Shown one piece after another: positions 52,999 through 64,000 of a stretch of 64,000 bases of DNA. The number at the start of each line of letters is the position of its first letter. Positions within the stretch are counted from its first letter, which is position 1. The stretch lies in NCBI GenBank assembly GCA_030512295.1, contig JAULSR010000010.1, positions 186,001-250,000 of the forward strand, in the 5' to 3' direction. A program made the translations under genes and the position numbers. This DNA is from Bombardia bombarda. Lineage: Eukaryota; Ascomycota; Sordariomycetes; Sordariales; Lasiosphaeriaceae. The notes beneath the pieces were generated by a model. The model was not told the origin of the DNA, ran no database searches, and saw only the letters and a program-made list of their open reading frames with translations.

Positions 52999-55811
52999 CT
53001 ATTTCATCCACACCCAGACCCAGCTGACAAAGGTCGACCAGTTTTCCCTGGAAAAGCCGTCGTCAGGAAACTCAAGTCTGCCCATTCGTTTCGGGCTCGC
53101 CGCCTGCACAGTGTTGCTCAAATCGCCAGACTTATCCACAAACCAGTCGGAGAACTTCAGCCCATGCTTTCGGAGGTTGAAACCGAGAACTAGCAGCAAA
53201 AAGACGGGGAGCTGTCAAGAGTTAGCGTTTTTTCCAAGCGACCTCAAAGAAGAAAGGATATCTTACACTGATATATGCGGATATGAATTTTCGATAGTTG
53301 AAAGGGCTGTCCACAAATGCTGCCACGCCGTTGAATAGCAACAAGATGATGCAGGCCACCATGCCGTAGCAGGCTTTGAGCCACTGCCCGTGCGACTTGT
53401 ATGGATATAGCTGGTTGTCTCGGTCGTAACTAGCAGCCTGCAACTCTGAAGTGTTCCCAAACAGCTTTGCATCATCCAAACTATAGGCGCTCGAAAATTA
53501 GCAAAGTGCTCCCTTCTATCATGAGGGACCGAGGAGCTTACGCTTTGAAAAAGCACTGCGATACCGTGTCAGCAAAATTGTTCAAGGGCCAGATAGGATA
53601 TCATAAGTGTAGCTTACCAGGTATGTTGCACAGATTGTAGCATATACGATCAGGCACGATACGGTGCAGTTGTTCGCTAGTTCGCTTAATCTCTGTAGCC
53701 AGAAGTCAGATATTAGTTCGCCGCCGACCTTTTATTAACGCTGCTTGCTGTATCAACGCCAAGCTTACCGCCGAGGGTGACCCCGTCCGTCCCATGAATC
53801 CAATCAGCATCATTGCGGCTGTAACCAGAACTGCCCTTACGGGTACACCAGAGCGGCATTGTCGAAGCCTTCTGGTGATGAACTCTGGGCCGGTCTGACC
53901 ACGCAATGCCAACGTGTGCAAGACTCTGGAGCCGATATACTGTTGTAGATGTGAGCAGGCTCTTCTTTCATCGTGAATAGCTGTACAAAAACTCACCATG
54001 GAATTAATAGCGCAGGTAAATGACGAGAAGACAAACACAGCGTTGAAAAAGTGGGCAACCGCAGGCAGCCCAGCTTCGACGGCAGCAATGATAAAGACGG
54101 AATGAGACCCAACGGACTGTCCTCCGCCGTTGATAAACGGGTGATCCATTGGAACCGTAAACGAGGCCGTCAGAACCGCAAGCACGTAAAGAGTGATGAT
54201 TCGCAAGTTAATCTTCCGAGCAGCCATCTTGATGCTCTCCACGTTGGAGAGAGATTTACTCTCTGCTGCCGTGGCGGCGAAAATATCCATGCCAATGAAC
54301 GAGAACAGTACATTGGTAAAGGTAGTCCTGATAAGTGAGTGCTCGTCAGCATGATGTTACCACATAGCCGCGTGGGCATTTTATGCTTACCAAACCCCTA
54401 ACAGAGTCCCAACTGAGCCGGTAATGATACGTTTAAGATTTAGCTCCTCGTCTCTAACATGATAGGCTGGGCTGAAAAACGAGTATGGCGTGTTCCAGTC
54501 TATGGAAATGAAGTGTCAGTCTTGTTCAAGCTCGGTTTGTCAAATATCTGGGCACGCACATTTGGTACCCAAAGGCTCTGAATAATATGCGTTTGACCGC
54601 GCTGTTAGAGAAATTTAGTTAGCATTGTCCTCGCCGAAGTGTCGAGTAATAGTCATCACATACGCTGCATGGTGGATAAGATAAGCATCATGACGATGAG
54701 CATCGTGATAAATATGAGCTTGAAACACCCAAACACATATTCAAGCTCTCCGAAAACCTGGGAATGGGATGTTAGAGCCGGCAGGAATGAAGCAGCAGGC
54801 TGCCTCTTTAAATGGATAACGTACTCGAACGGGGCACATGTTGATGAGGATAACAACAATCAAGAACACAATAATCCAAACAGCATTGTCAACGTTCTCA
54901 GTGGCCGCCCAGTTCAAAAATGTGGTCCCATCATCATAGCGAAACTTGACGGTATTCGAAACGGCGACGATTTCATCAGCGGCGAGGACGGCATAGGCAA
55001 ACCTGATGTGATCAGTCAGCATCGGCTTGCTTTCTAGCAGGTAGGATGAAGGCCGTTACAACAGGTCCCCATCAGGTTAATTTACCAGTACATCCAACCC
55101 ACGGCAAAGCCCACGCCCCGGGAGACAAATCGGCGGGGAAACTCCATGACTGGGGCATTGACGGGCATCAAGGCAGTCATCTCACCCAGGCAAGAGATGA
55201 CAGAAGCGATGACGGTACCCATGAGCAGGTAACAGACGACGGCACCTCCGGGTCCGGCGCCGGCGATCGATCTACCGCTACCGAGAAAGAGGCCTGTTAT
55301 TGTTGTTAAAGAACGGTAAGTTTAGGGCTTGTGTTTGAGAAATAGATGTGGCATGTGGTTCAGTACCATTTCCAATTGTCCTACAAATTGCAAGTTTGTT
55401 GGTAAGTGTATCCTATCTGATATGAAGGCAGCACAAGACAACGCACCCTGAAAAGGCTATCATCTACCAGGCGTGAGTGGTGGTCAGTTGACAATTGATA
55501 CCCATCTATGTAGGTGCACGTGGGCTCACGTTGATGTGTCTTTCTTTCAAGGTTCTCCTATATATATATATCGAGAGGATATGAGCAACCACATCAAAAA
55601 TGAAACTAGGCCACGGTCAATGGGTAGGTAGGCAGGCATGTTACCATAGGCTATCGCCCCGTAGCTCGCGGCGGTCATCGGGGGGTGTTGGCTCCTCGCA
55701 GCCGCGGAGTGTGATGTCTTCGGCATCGGGCTGGGGACTCTGGTGGCTGCTGTGCGAGTAGATCTGAGGAGTCAAAGCCTCTGGCTTTTCGTAGTCCATG
55801 GTCGTCATCAT
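52999..55811 (-). CDS. Amino-acid permease (APC superfamily), 15 exons
   Basis: Assembled from 15 exons (first 55811-55645, last 53211-52999; the longest is 54327-53997), giving 624 residues with every junction in frame. After a ~60-residue hydrophilic N-terminus come RTLKERHINMIAFSGTIGNG and LFLGSGRSIAGAGPGG, the substrate-binding unwound-helix segment of yeast-type permeases. SCLGEMTALMPVNAP and FAVGWMYWFAYAVLAADE follow. Further on are FSFIGMDIFAATAAES, FSSFTCAINSMYIGSRVLH and a long C-terminal tail ending in VWVWMK. About 12 membrane helices are expected; the protein imports amino acids at the plasma membrane by proton symport. Three internal exons are only 17, 14 and 14 nt long. Such intron density is high for this family in filamentous ascomycetes. 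Substrate specificity is not predictable. Confidence 0.88.
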
Positions 55812-58365
55812 GGATGGGATCGGGGGTGCGGCCCCGCGCACGCGCAACTTTGGAGATGGGTCCGTCGTCGTCTAGAAGTACCAGCAGTGTGGAGATCCAG
55901 GAACTGGGAACTGGGGACCAGGAACCAACAGCTGTCAAGGGCTGGGCAAGGCCGGCGGGCTAATAGTTATATTGTATGGACGCAGTCTAGGTAGTACTTA
56001 TCTTTCAGCTCTGTCTGCAAGGGATATGCTATCCGTACATGGCTGCTCAATGGATGCCGGTCACACCACATTCGCACGCGAGACTAGATGAAGGGGCTGT
56101 GACAAAACGGCATGGCTGCGGGGATGGGTGGCCCTGAAGTTGGGAAGGGTGGGAGACTGGAGACTGGGTAGGTAGGAGGGAGGGGGGACTTGGGGGGGTT
56201 GCGTCGAGATCGCCGACGAAAATAACGAGGGGCCTATCGCAGCCATGGCAGGCCAAGTCAGCCATTCAGAGACGGTACCGTATCGCTCAGCTTTCCTGCC
56301 CGGAGCGGGAAATGTCTTGGTTTACTCTGGTCCCATGGTTTCTCGGTTTCTTGTCGAGTTGGAGAGCAGCTTTGAACTCGATGAGGTTCCATCGCGTGTG
56401 CGCTGTGCGCGGGCGGGGACGAGGATGGAAGAAGAGATGGAGCCTTTGAGTGAAAAGTCGGCGCAATAATGACCCATTGCTTATCCTACCGGTAAAAAGG
56501 TAACGGGCTGCTTCCTACTTGCCTCTTTCCATGCGTGTATCCCCAGAAAGGCTGCCACAGAGTGTCCACAACCTACCGCGTTGGTAGGTAGGGAATTTTC
56601 TGGTGTAATGTGTAGGCACCTATGTAGGTAAGTGGGTAGGTAAGTGGGTAGGTAAGTGGCTGCACCTTCCATTCCTACTCCGTTTCCCCTCGTGGGACGC
56701 ATCGCCGATGCGCCTTCCTTAAGTTCCTTCCCACGTCCTTCCAGGTTTGGTCCTTCCCCGTCCGATGGCACGAGCCACCACCAGCGGCCACTAGCGACAA
56801 CCAGAAAGCTAGCGCACGTCTTCAGGCCTTCCCCAACGGCTATCCCTGCAAGCCCAAGCGCGCTAAACAAGCCGAGTTGGAGCCAAGCAAGCCGAGGGCG
56901 CTCACCTACCGAGTCGCTGCGATGATGAGTGGACTCGATTCCCTCCGATCTCACCTTATTTTGACGTGCAGAAAGGGAGACACCCCCCGCCGACAAGATC
57001 GAATTGACCAAGATAAACCGGACCATTCAGATGCCGTGCCCAGTCGTCTTTCGATGGCAAGCTCCCCGGGTATCCCTACCGACGTTTCTTTTCGCCTTAG
57101 CTGAGGCATACTGTGCAGTCTACCTTACCTATAGGGAGCTGTCTTCTCTCGAGGATCGACCGTCATTCAATATGAGGTGCATGACCTGCGACTCCGAGCG
57201 AGCCTGCCTTGCTACCCTTTCGAGCAGCCGGATTCATGGAGAGACATTTTTGGCTCTCACCGTGGTACATACTCGTACATACTCAGCCATTGTGCGGTAT
57301 CATTGCGCGCGCTCTGCCTGCTGCAATCTGTACGGACCCGTCCATATCTTGACCTCGAGGCCCCGTCCCCATGCATCGTGTGCCTATCGGGCGGCCAAGC
57401 CACGCGCAGCGACTGGCTGGCGACTGTCTGGGACTGGCCGGAGGTGCCGCGGCTTGGGCCAATTGCAACACCAGGAACTTGTCGATGGACACCTTCCGCA
57501 CTGCAGCCAAGACGGCGCGGCTGAGGATCGATAAACCAGAACCTAGCAAGCCCAGGTCCCCACGCCCTTCCCGGTCCAGCCCCCCATCCCCCGAGCAAGG
57601 CCCCCCTGTCGGCTGGGGAAGAAGGAGACACACTGGTGCGTGAATACTGCTGTCCGTGTAGGCACTCGTGCGTAACTGCCTCCATTCACCCTCCCACCTG
57701 CCCTCCAGGCTCGAAGCCTGGCGACTCGCCAAGTTGCGTCCACCTAGGTCATGCTGTCTCCGTCAGATGGACGTCCACTACGTACTGTCTAATGACCTAA
57801 GGTATCTAGGTGTCCACCAGAAGCCCAGGTAGCGCCTCCATACAATACCTCCACCTCCCTTCTTACACCACAATAGGTGTAGGTCAGTATGCAAATCAAA
57901 TGGACGGCAGAGCTTCTCTGGCCCATGACGCCGCACCTTAACCCAACATTGCTAGCTGGCTGTGCTGCATCTGCGTTTGGCGCCTGGACAGGAACACCGG
58001 CAGAGTCTACCGTCCTTTTCTTCAGCCAAACAACGCGCATCTTACACGCGCGGCGCCTGGCTGCTCCTGACTGCCGGATTCCGCCCATCACTGCTAACGG
58101 CGACGGCCAACAAGCTGGCGGGGAGGACACGATTGGGCAGCTGGCTGGCGCCCCGCAACCCGGCAACCCCCGCTCACACCCGTTCCAGACCTGGCAGTCC
58201 CAGACCTAGTCCTAGTCCCGGTCCCAAATCCTGCGTGGTGGCTCCAACCCGGAGCTCCTCGATAGGTCTAGGCTATTGCCGTCGTCCCGTCTACTGGCTT
58301 CAACCCATCCCACGCCCCGCTCCCGTCCTGCTGTTTGCTCGCGTGCCCTCCAGCAGTTGCTCCCC
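55812..58365. other. Intergenic, 2.55 kb, divergent promoters
   Basis: Between the permease start (minus) and the beta-propeller gene start (plus). Open frames at 56.5-57.7 kb overlap on several strands and lack recognisable features. A 12-bp triple repeat is listed separately. Confidence 0.55.
56624..56659 (+). repeat. 12-bp tandem repeat (GTAGGTAAGTGG)x3
   Basis: Three perfect consecutive copies, about 810 bp upstream of the permease start codon. Confidence 0.95.
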
Positions 58366-61300
58366 ATGGCCGCCGCCACCCCGTCATCGCGCTTCCTGAG
58401 GCTGGCCAACACATGGAGGCTGCTCGCTCTTCGCAGCGATGTCGACGATATCATCCTGGAGCTGCTCGGCCACTTCTCTCTTGAGAAGATCTACGCTGGC
58501 CCTGCCGATCGCGAGACGTACCAGCGTCTGGTCAAGGCTCTGTTGGCTCAGCTGAGCACCATCTTCTACATTCAGCGACTGACCCTGCCTGCCGAAAACG
58601 CCCATGTTGGCTGGTATCTGGGCTTCCTGGTGAGCTGGGAGGTGACACTGCGCTCCATCGAGTTTGTCCTCCAGCTCGTCAACGACGGGCGCGAGAGCCT
58701 GTGGGATGACCGCCAGCTACGGGACAAATACTTGGCAGAGTTCCTCCTGTCCGCCCTCCGCATTCTCGCCCTTCATCCCAAGGCCCCAGCAAACCAGCGA
58801 GCCAAGGACCGTCGAGATCGCTTCTCCCGAATTCACAGTTCCCTAGAACAGGTCTTCGACAGCTACCCTGGGCCAAAGTCGTTTCTTCTCGAGGTGTGCA
58901 GAGAGGTGACAACACAGCTGCATGCAGATCCTGATGCCCTTGGTCTCCCCCCAAGGCTAAGGTATGAGCTACCAAACCTGACCTCGGAATTAGTACGCCA
59001 CCTTCGCCTTTCACTCCTCTGTTTTCTGAGCTGGGCGACGCCGAATTGAATGCTGACGTTCGGTGACCTAGTACCCCCTAGCAGACTGTTTATCGTCTCC
59101 CTATATTTCGGAGCTTGTGCCGCAAGACGATTTTGCTGTCAACTGGCTGTCACGGTTTCTGACACTCCGGGATGTGTCTCATTTTATTCTTGGTGCATCT
59201 ATTCAGTATGCTGCAAATCGAGAGTCTCGCAACGTGCGTCTACAGTCATCATCAGCCCGGTCTCGCAACGCCATCCTCCATGCCCTGGAAAATATTCGCA
59301 TGCCTCCGAACCCTCGCATCTCCAGGTTAGACATGGTGACCACCTTCAGTGCTACCTTCTGCACTATTCTCCCCGACACACTTGACCTCTCGCGTCGAGG
59401 CCTGTCTGAGTCGCGCATTGACGAGTATGAACTAGACGCGCTGGACACACTTTGTGCGAGGCTTAAGGAACGCCAGATTATCCACCGGATGAGCGACCGA
59501 GAGATGTGCAACAGCGTGGCGCAGGCCGTCAGAAATATACATCTTCAGGACGACCCCGGTGGCCAGTTTGGGACAGCCCGACCCAGCCTATACACCATGA
59601 ACTGCCCGCAGGGTCATGTCGCCGGTGGCTCCCAGTTGCGGTCCTCTGATATTAAGTTTACGGTATGTCACGCACCTGTCCTTATTACTTTTTATTTTTG
59701 CTACTGGAATTATACACATATGCCACAATACAATATCGGACGTTGCAGTGTTCCCCTAATACAAATTTGTAAAGGATCAAGATGGTCATTTCATTGTATG
59801 TGTGATCTGGCATGTAATCAAAGGGTTATTAGTAGAGCGTCATACAAGGACCACGAGGCGGCGAATAATGTATTACAGCATGCTAATAGTCTTCTCTTCT
59901 TCAGTCTGACCCTACAGGGGGGCTCGAAACACGTCTTCCACCCAACTCAAGATGCCTTTGTTGTGGTGAACCCATAACCATGATTCGCGAAGTGCCTATC
60001 GTGAGACGCATATGGGAGCTTCTCAGACCACTTGAGCCTGATGCCGATACAATCAACGTGGAACGACACCTGCCATCACAATTTCAACTGGGACCACCGA
60101 GAATTGAGACAAGTGGGCTCTTCAACTCTGGATACAGCAATACTTTCGGTCCAGGCAGTCAAAGATCGCATGACACTGATCTTCATCCTCCTTCTTATCA
60201 AGACAGGGTCACGCTCGTGGATGCAACCTCCGCAGATCGTACTGATCTTGTTTCTCCGATGTCACCTCGGTCTTTCTTTCCCCGTCCAGCGCCTGGGGTC
60301 GTTGGAACAGAATTCTCTCACTCCGATACGTCGGTTCAGTATGGGAAGAGACCTTTAGACCACACGCAAGAGATATCCTACTTGCCAAGGGACCCAGCTA
60401 TCATGACAGAACCAATGCCATTCTCTCCCGACTCTTTGACATTTTATAGACCAACCAATTCTGGTCCCGAGCTGAACCCCATGCTCTCATCATCGGCTGA
60501 AACTTCTGCGCTTGGAACGTCTAGGACTGTCCCACTACTCACCTCGCCCGAGAGGTCAAAGTCCAAATGGAAATTGAAATTCCACACCGGTTCGAAAAAG
60601 GCTTCTGTCGGTGTATCCATAGACTCGAGCTCCTTGTCATCAACGACTTTAGAAGCCCAGAAGCTCGAGGAAATTTCTTTAGAGGGTTTAAGCAGCGTGT
60701 CAAAGCCATCAGCCAGAGGCAAAGGGCCCAAAAACACGAACGTGAAGTGTTGTCTTTCACAAAACTCCACTTTTGCGCTCTTCTGGGCCCAGCTCTCGAT
60801 ACACGTATGGGACGTCGGCACATCTCCGCCAACAATGCGCCGAGCGATCTCAACCGAAAGCACTTGCATCCTTGCAACTGTGGCTAAGCTACACCTAGCC
60901 TATATAGTTGGTACCAGGGATCAAAAACTTACAGCAAGTCCTTCTACCCAATATTATATTGTTCTTTATGATGCTAACCCGGCTATCGCAGCTGCGGATT
61001 GTGAATCTCGCCCAACCAACAGTCCCTGTCGTTGAATACCGCATACCTTCCCTATTGTGGTGCAAAAGTATAGCCATAGACCGTCAGGAGAATTATGTTG
61101 TTGTTGGTTTCGAGAACGCCACCGTCCGCTTCTTCAAGACAGCGAACACTGAGCAGCCACGCGAGGACCGTCTACATGCCATATATCACAAGGACTGCAA
61201 AGGCTGCCCATCTGTGGACACACTGGCTTTCTCAAGCGATGGCCTGGTTCTCCTCGCCGGAACCAGAAATTCGAAGAATGGTATTGTGCAAGTATATGAA

Positions 61301-62058
61301 TGGCGTTTTCCATTTATAGCCTTTCGAGAACTAACCACATGCCGATACACCGTCCCACTTCACGAGTCTGAGGACAACGGAATATCCTCGGTGATTGTTC
61401 GATCAGGCTCGGAAGGTGAGGACAACTTGATTTGTATCACAACATGGACCCAGTCTGGCACTCCGGTATTAGTCCAACCCCAAGATGGACACAAGAGCGA
61501 GATCAGGACAGAGATAACCGGCCGCCACAGTAAGCTCGGCAGTCGTATACAATGTGCTGTCTTCTCGCCATCTGGCAAAGAGCTGGCGATGGTCAACGAC
61601 AAGGGATATTTATACCAAATTTCCAATTTGAATTCGAGTCCCATGGACATCCAGAAAGCATCTTCTTCGAAGGAGCTTACGGCGAAGTCTGACTCATTCT
61701 CCATGGCTTTCATGACCTTGTCGGATGAAGAACACATTGTGCTTGCGTGGGCTGACTCCTCGAGGGCAGTTGGGTGGATTAAGAAGATACCCATCATAAG
61801 TCGAGTAAGTAGCGATGATTTCCCCTTTCCCCATGGGTAAAGATGCTGACAATGAAACACGAATAGGGGAACGCAAGCGTGCCAGCAACCCCTAGTTTAC
61901 TATACGAAGTCTCGTCTCACACAGAGATAAGAGCAGAAGTTTCAGGAGAAAGTAGAGAGCCGCCAGTAGAGTTAGCGGCAACAGAGCAAGCCACAAGTCC
62001 GAGAAGCACCGACAAATTTGCGAAAGAGCCTCCGGGCGCATTTGAACAGAAATCATGA
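58366..62058 (+). CDS. Large unknown protein with C-terminal beta-propeller-like region
   Basis: Six exons, 58366-58992, 59072-59662, 59775-59795, 59905-60933, 60992-61804 and 61867-62058. All join in phase 0, giving 1090 residues. The N-terminal ~400 residues are predicted helical (VDDIILELLGHFSLEKIY, LVSWEVTLRSIEFVLQLV). A Cys pair motif RCLCCGEPITM follows, then ~230 disordered Ser/Pro-rich residues. The last ~350 residues alternate short hydrophobic strands in WD40-like style (FALFWAQLSIHVWDVG, SIAIDRQENYVVVGFENATV, VDTLAFSSDGLVLLAGT, AVFSPSGKELAMVNDKG). Intron 4 begins with GC, not GT. Unannotated fungal proteins of this layout exist; no function is known to me. The 21-nt exon 3 rests on splice signals only. 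Confidence 0.75.
60934..60991 (+). other. GC-AG intron
   Basis: Donor GCAAGT, branch TGCTAAC, acceptor CGCAG, 58 bp. It joins QKLT to LRIVNLAQ and restores frame; no GT donor nearby does. Confidence 0.75.
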
Positions 62059-62454
62059 CGACACGCTTAGCTTCGCTTGCAGTATATAATCGTAACATCA
62101 TGTACTGGGAGACGGTTTTCGTTAGGGTTTTAGTCTATTTGCATATGCATGACGGTAACGGACGGAAAGGATATAGATCTTAGTTTGGGATAGAAGCGCG
62201 AATACCATTTTGATTTGACACCTACCGATGGCTGTGGCGTATTTGGAAAATAGTTGATTTGCCCTCGTCTATCTACCTAGCTCGCCCCGCTTCGACTGCC
62301 CCAATCAGGGGGTCTGGAGATTGCTTGCTAGCCAATGCTGGCGGCTGACGCGACTGTGCCGCTAGACGGCAAACAGCAAGCTCATTGACAGTTCTTGTTT
62401 CTCACCTGTCAACAGCAGTCATCTCCAACTCCTTCAATCACCTACATACGCATC
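62059..62454. other. Short intergenic region between tandem unknown genes
   Basis: 396 bp between two plus-strand genes: 3' UTR of the first and promoter of the second. Confidence 0.55.
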
Positions 62455-64000
62455 ATGTCGACATCGGGAGCCAGCGAAGAGCAAGATTCGGAGCCCGAGG
62501 GCTATGGACTGCACCGGACAGATGCCCTGCCCTACGCGAGTGACTCGGGCGAGTCTGGTGGGTATTATGGTACGGGCAATAGCAATTACATGTCGACGAA
62601 AAACGGTCGTTTTGATAACAAATTACTATAACGTGCAGGTGATGTTCGTCGCCCACTTGGGCGAAATGGAGCTCCTCCAAACCGCATGCGATATCGGAGT
62701 AGTAGCTCCGTTGACCACTACTACCCATCGTCACCACGGCCCCGGCCAGCGTCACCGCCATCATTTGCCGGACGAGGCTACTACCGATCATATGACTACG
62801 TACCGAAATCGCATCCAGCTGAAGCTGAACGTGAACGTCTGCGTAAGCGTTGGCGCCCGGTAATTAGACGCGATGACAATATCGAATACGCGCAGTCGGT
62901 AGACAGCTTGCGTAGCCGGAAGAAGACACGGACGTACGATGTTGGCGTAGAACCGTCCCTGACACCGGCCGGATGGGGATCCGGCAATGCACCCGAGTGG
63001 AAGAATCGAAAACTGGTCCAGCCAGATAAAAACACAGAGTTGTTGCTTGTTCACTCTTTGGAGCACAAGGTTTCCAGATCCAAGAAGGCCCGAACAGTCC
63101 TAGTCTGTCCTGATCGACCGCAGGCCCCTGAGGTTAATTCGGCCTCTTCCTCGGTGCAGATTCGATGGCTGTGAGTGCAACTCTCAAATGCTACTAAATC
63201 CTAGGGAACATTAGCAACCATCACTAATATCTTACGTATGACTTCGCGGCAGTCATGTCCAAACTGAGGAGCCTATGCTGGACGTCTTAGAGGTAAAGCT
63301 TCTCGGCCTCCTGCACACAGGCAGTTGTACACCTACCTTCATAAATGGATACCACTAACAGCTTGTAGAATCTCGTATTAGGTTGCCCCTATATCTCGTC
63401 AACTTTGAGGGGGGGGCGCTGCGGCTTTTTAATCAGCTATCACTGCAACCCAGCAAGCTTCACGACCATAACAGAGCGTTCTGTGAATTAGGGCGCAACT
63501 CAGAGGCTGGGAGCCAGCAAAATGAACGCGTCTTGTTGGTTTCTGGCCGTTTTCTGGTGCTCTGTCCACCCAACAACACGACAAACCCCAGCAACAGCAG
63601 CAAGTCAACAGACACATTGCTGAGGTTTCTTTATAGTTACGATTTTGAGCCCGAACTCGAATTGAGCCAAGTCGTGCGGAAGCTGGGTCTTGGGTCCAGC
63701 AAAGATTTTGTACACATTCCCAGTCTGACATGTCTAATTCTGGGCTCTGGAGTTCTCATTACCATGTCCAGCATTTCCCGGGCCGATATTACCGGCGATC
63801 TTGTTGAAATCGACAACAGAGCCACGCGTGGATTTCACACGGTGAAAGTTAGACGCTTACCATACGGCCTTGAACAACCCTATAACATTGTTATAGAACC
63901 GGATTGTAGTTTTGTGGTATGCTACATCTTTAAATATTCTCGGGTATGGACCTCCCAAGACTGATTTACGACGCATGTAGGACTTTTTTCGGCATGCAAT
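62455..64000 (+). CDS. Large unknown fungal protein, 3' partial
   Basis: Starts at ATG 62455 (MSTSGASEEQDSEP). Exons are 62455-62569, 62639-63170, 63253-63292, about 63362/63369-63916, and 63981 to the right edge. The N-terminus is disordered, with an Arg/Ser/Tyr-rich segment. Next come conserved-looking blocks: RTYDVGVEPSLTPAGWG, NTELLLVHSLEHKV, KARTVLVCPDRPQAPE and VQIRWLHVQTEEPM. Later IPSLTCLILGSGVLITMSS and PYNIVIEPDCSFV appear. I associate this block order with uncharacterised Sordariomycete proteins, some with a C-terminal CorA-like membrane part, which would lie outside the window. The start of exon 4 is uncertain. The best acceptor (TGTAG at 63368) gives ENLVLGCPYISSTLRG, which is one base out of frame with the rest at the G8 run 63409-63416. 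Confidence 0.65.

Noticed and set aside
57004..57685. Overlapping open frames of 140-176 codons between the permease and the beta-propeller gene
   Set aside because: They lie on both strands and several frames over the same GC-rich bases, with no splice logic or domains.

Overview
The window looks like nuclear DNA of a filamentous ascomycete (Pezizomycotina, probably a Sordariomycete). The evidence is protein-coding genes split by short introns (about 50-110 bp) with GTRNGT donors, CTAAC/CTGAC-like branch points and YAG acceptors. Typical fungal housekeeping genes are present (ILV1, RCF1, RTC5, TRK, SSO-type syntaxin, APC11, MHO1), and there is a relic of a DUF3435 tyrosine-recombinase-like gene. 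I found no tRNA, rRNA or CRISPR array. Exon coordinates were worked out by hand from splice signals and reading frame.

Layout. 1-9 kb: the 3' part of a Sec7/PH ARF-GEF (+), two divergent short-chain dehydrogenases (- and +), and a small secreted cupin-like protein (-). 9.6-15.5 kb: threonine dehydratase ILV1 (-) divergent from RCF1 (+), then RTC5 (-) with an apparent frameshift. 16.7-19.6 kb: a broken DUF3435 plus C2H2 zinc-finger gene (-). 20.4-23.3 kb: an RPEL-repeat protein (+) and a small Ser/Tyr-rich protein (-). 25.8-35.1 kb: ER FKBP (+), TRK potassium transporter (+), DNA polymerase kappa (-), and a tannase-family esterase (-). 36.8-41.4 kb: a Cys-rich unknown (+), a decayed ankyrin-type fragment (+), and MEMO/MHO1 (+). 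43-50 kb: a plasma-membrane syntaxin with a 5-nt micro-exon (+), an unknown protein (-), APC11 (-), and a rhodanese-type sulfurtransferase (+). 51-56 kb: a DHH phosphoesterase gene interrupted by a stop codon (+) and a 15-exon amino-acid permease (-). 58-64 kb: a 1090-residue beta-propeller-like unknown with a GC-AG intron (+) and the 5' part of another large unknown (+).

Most genes are independent core functions and form no visible pathway. The only suggestive grouping is the SDR-SDR-cupin trio at 5-9 kb. Five loci carry disrupted or doubtful frames. Three of the frame breaks (RTC5, the DUF3435 relic, the last gene) are each explained by exactly one missing base in a G/C homopolymer, so some breaks may be consensus errors. 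The DUF3435 and ankyrin loci also carry in-frame stops and are probably genuine relics.
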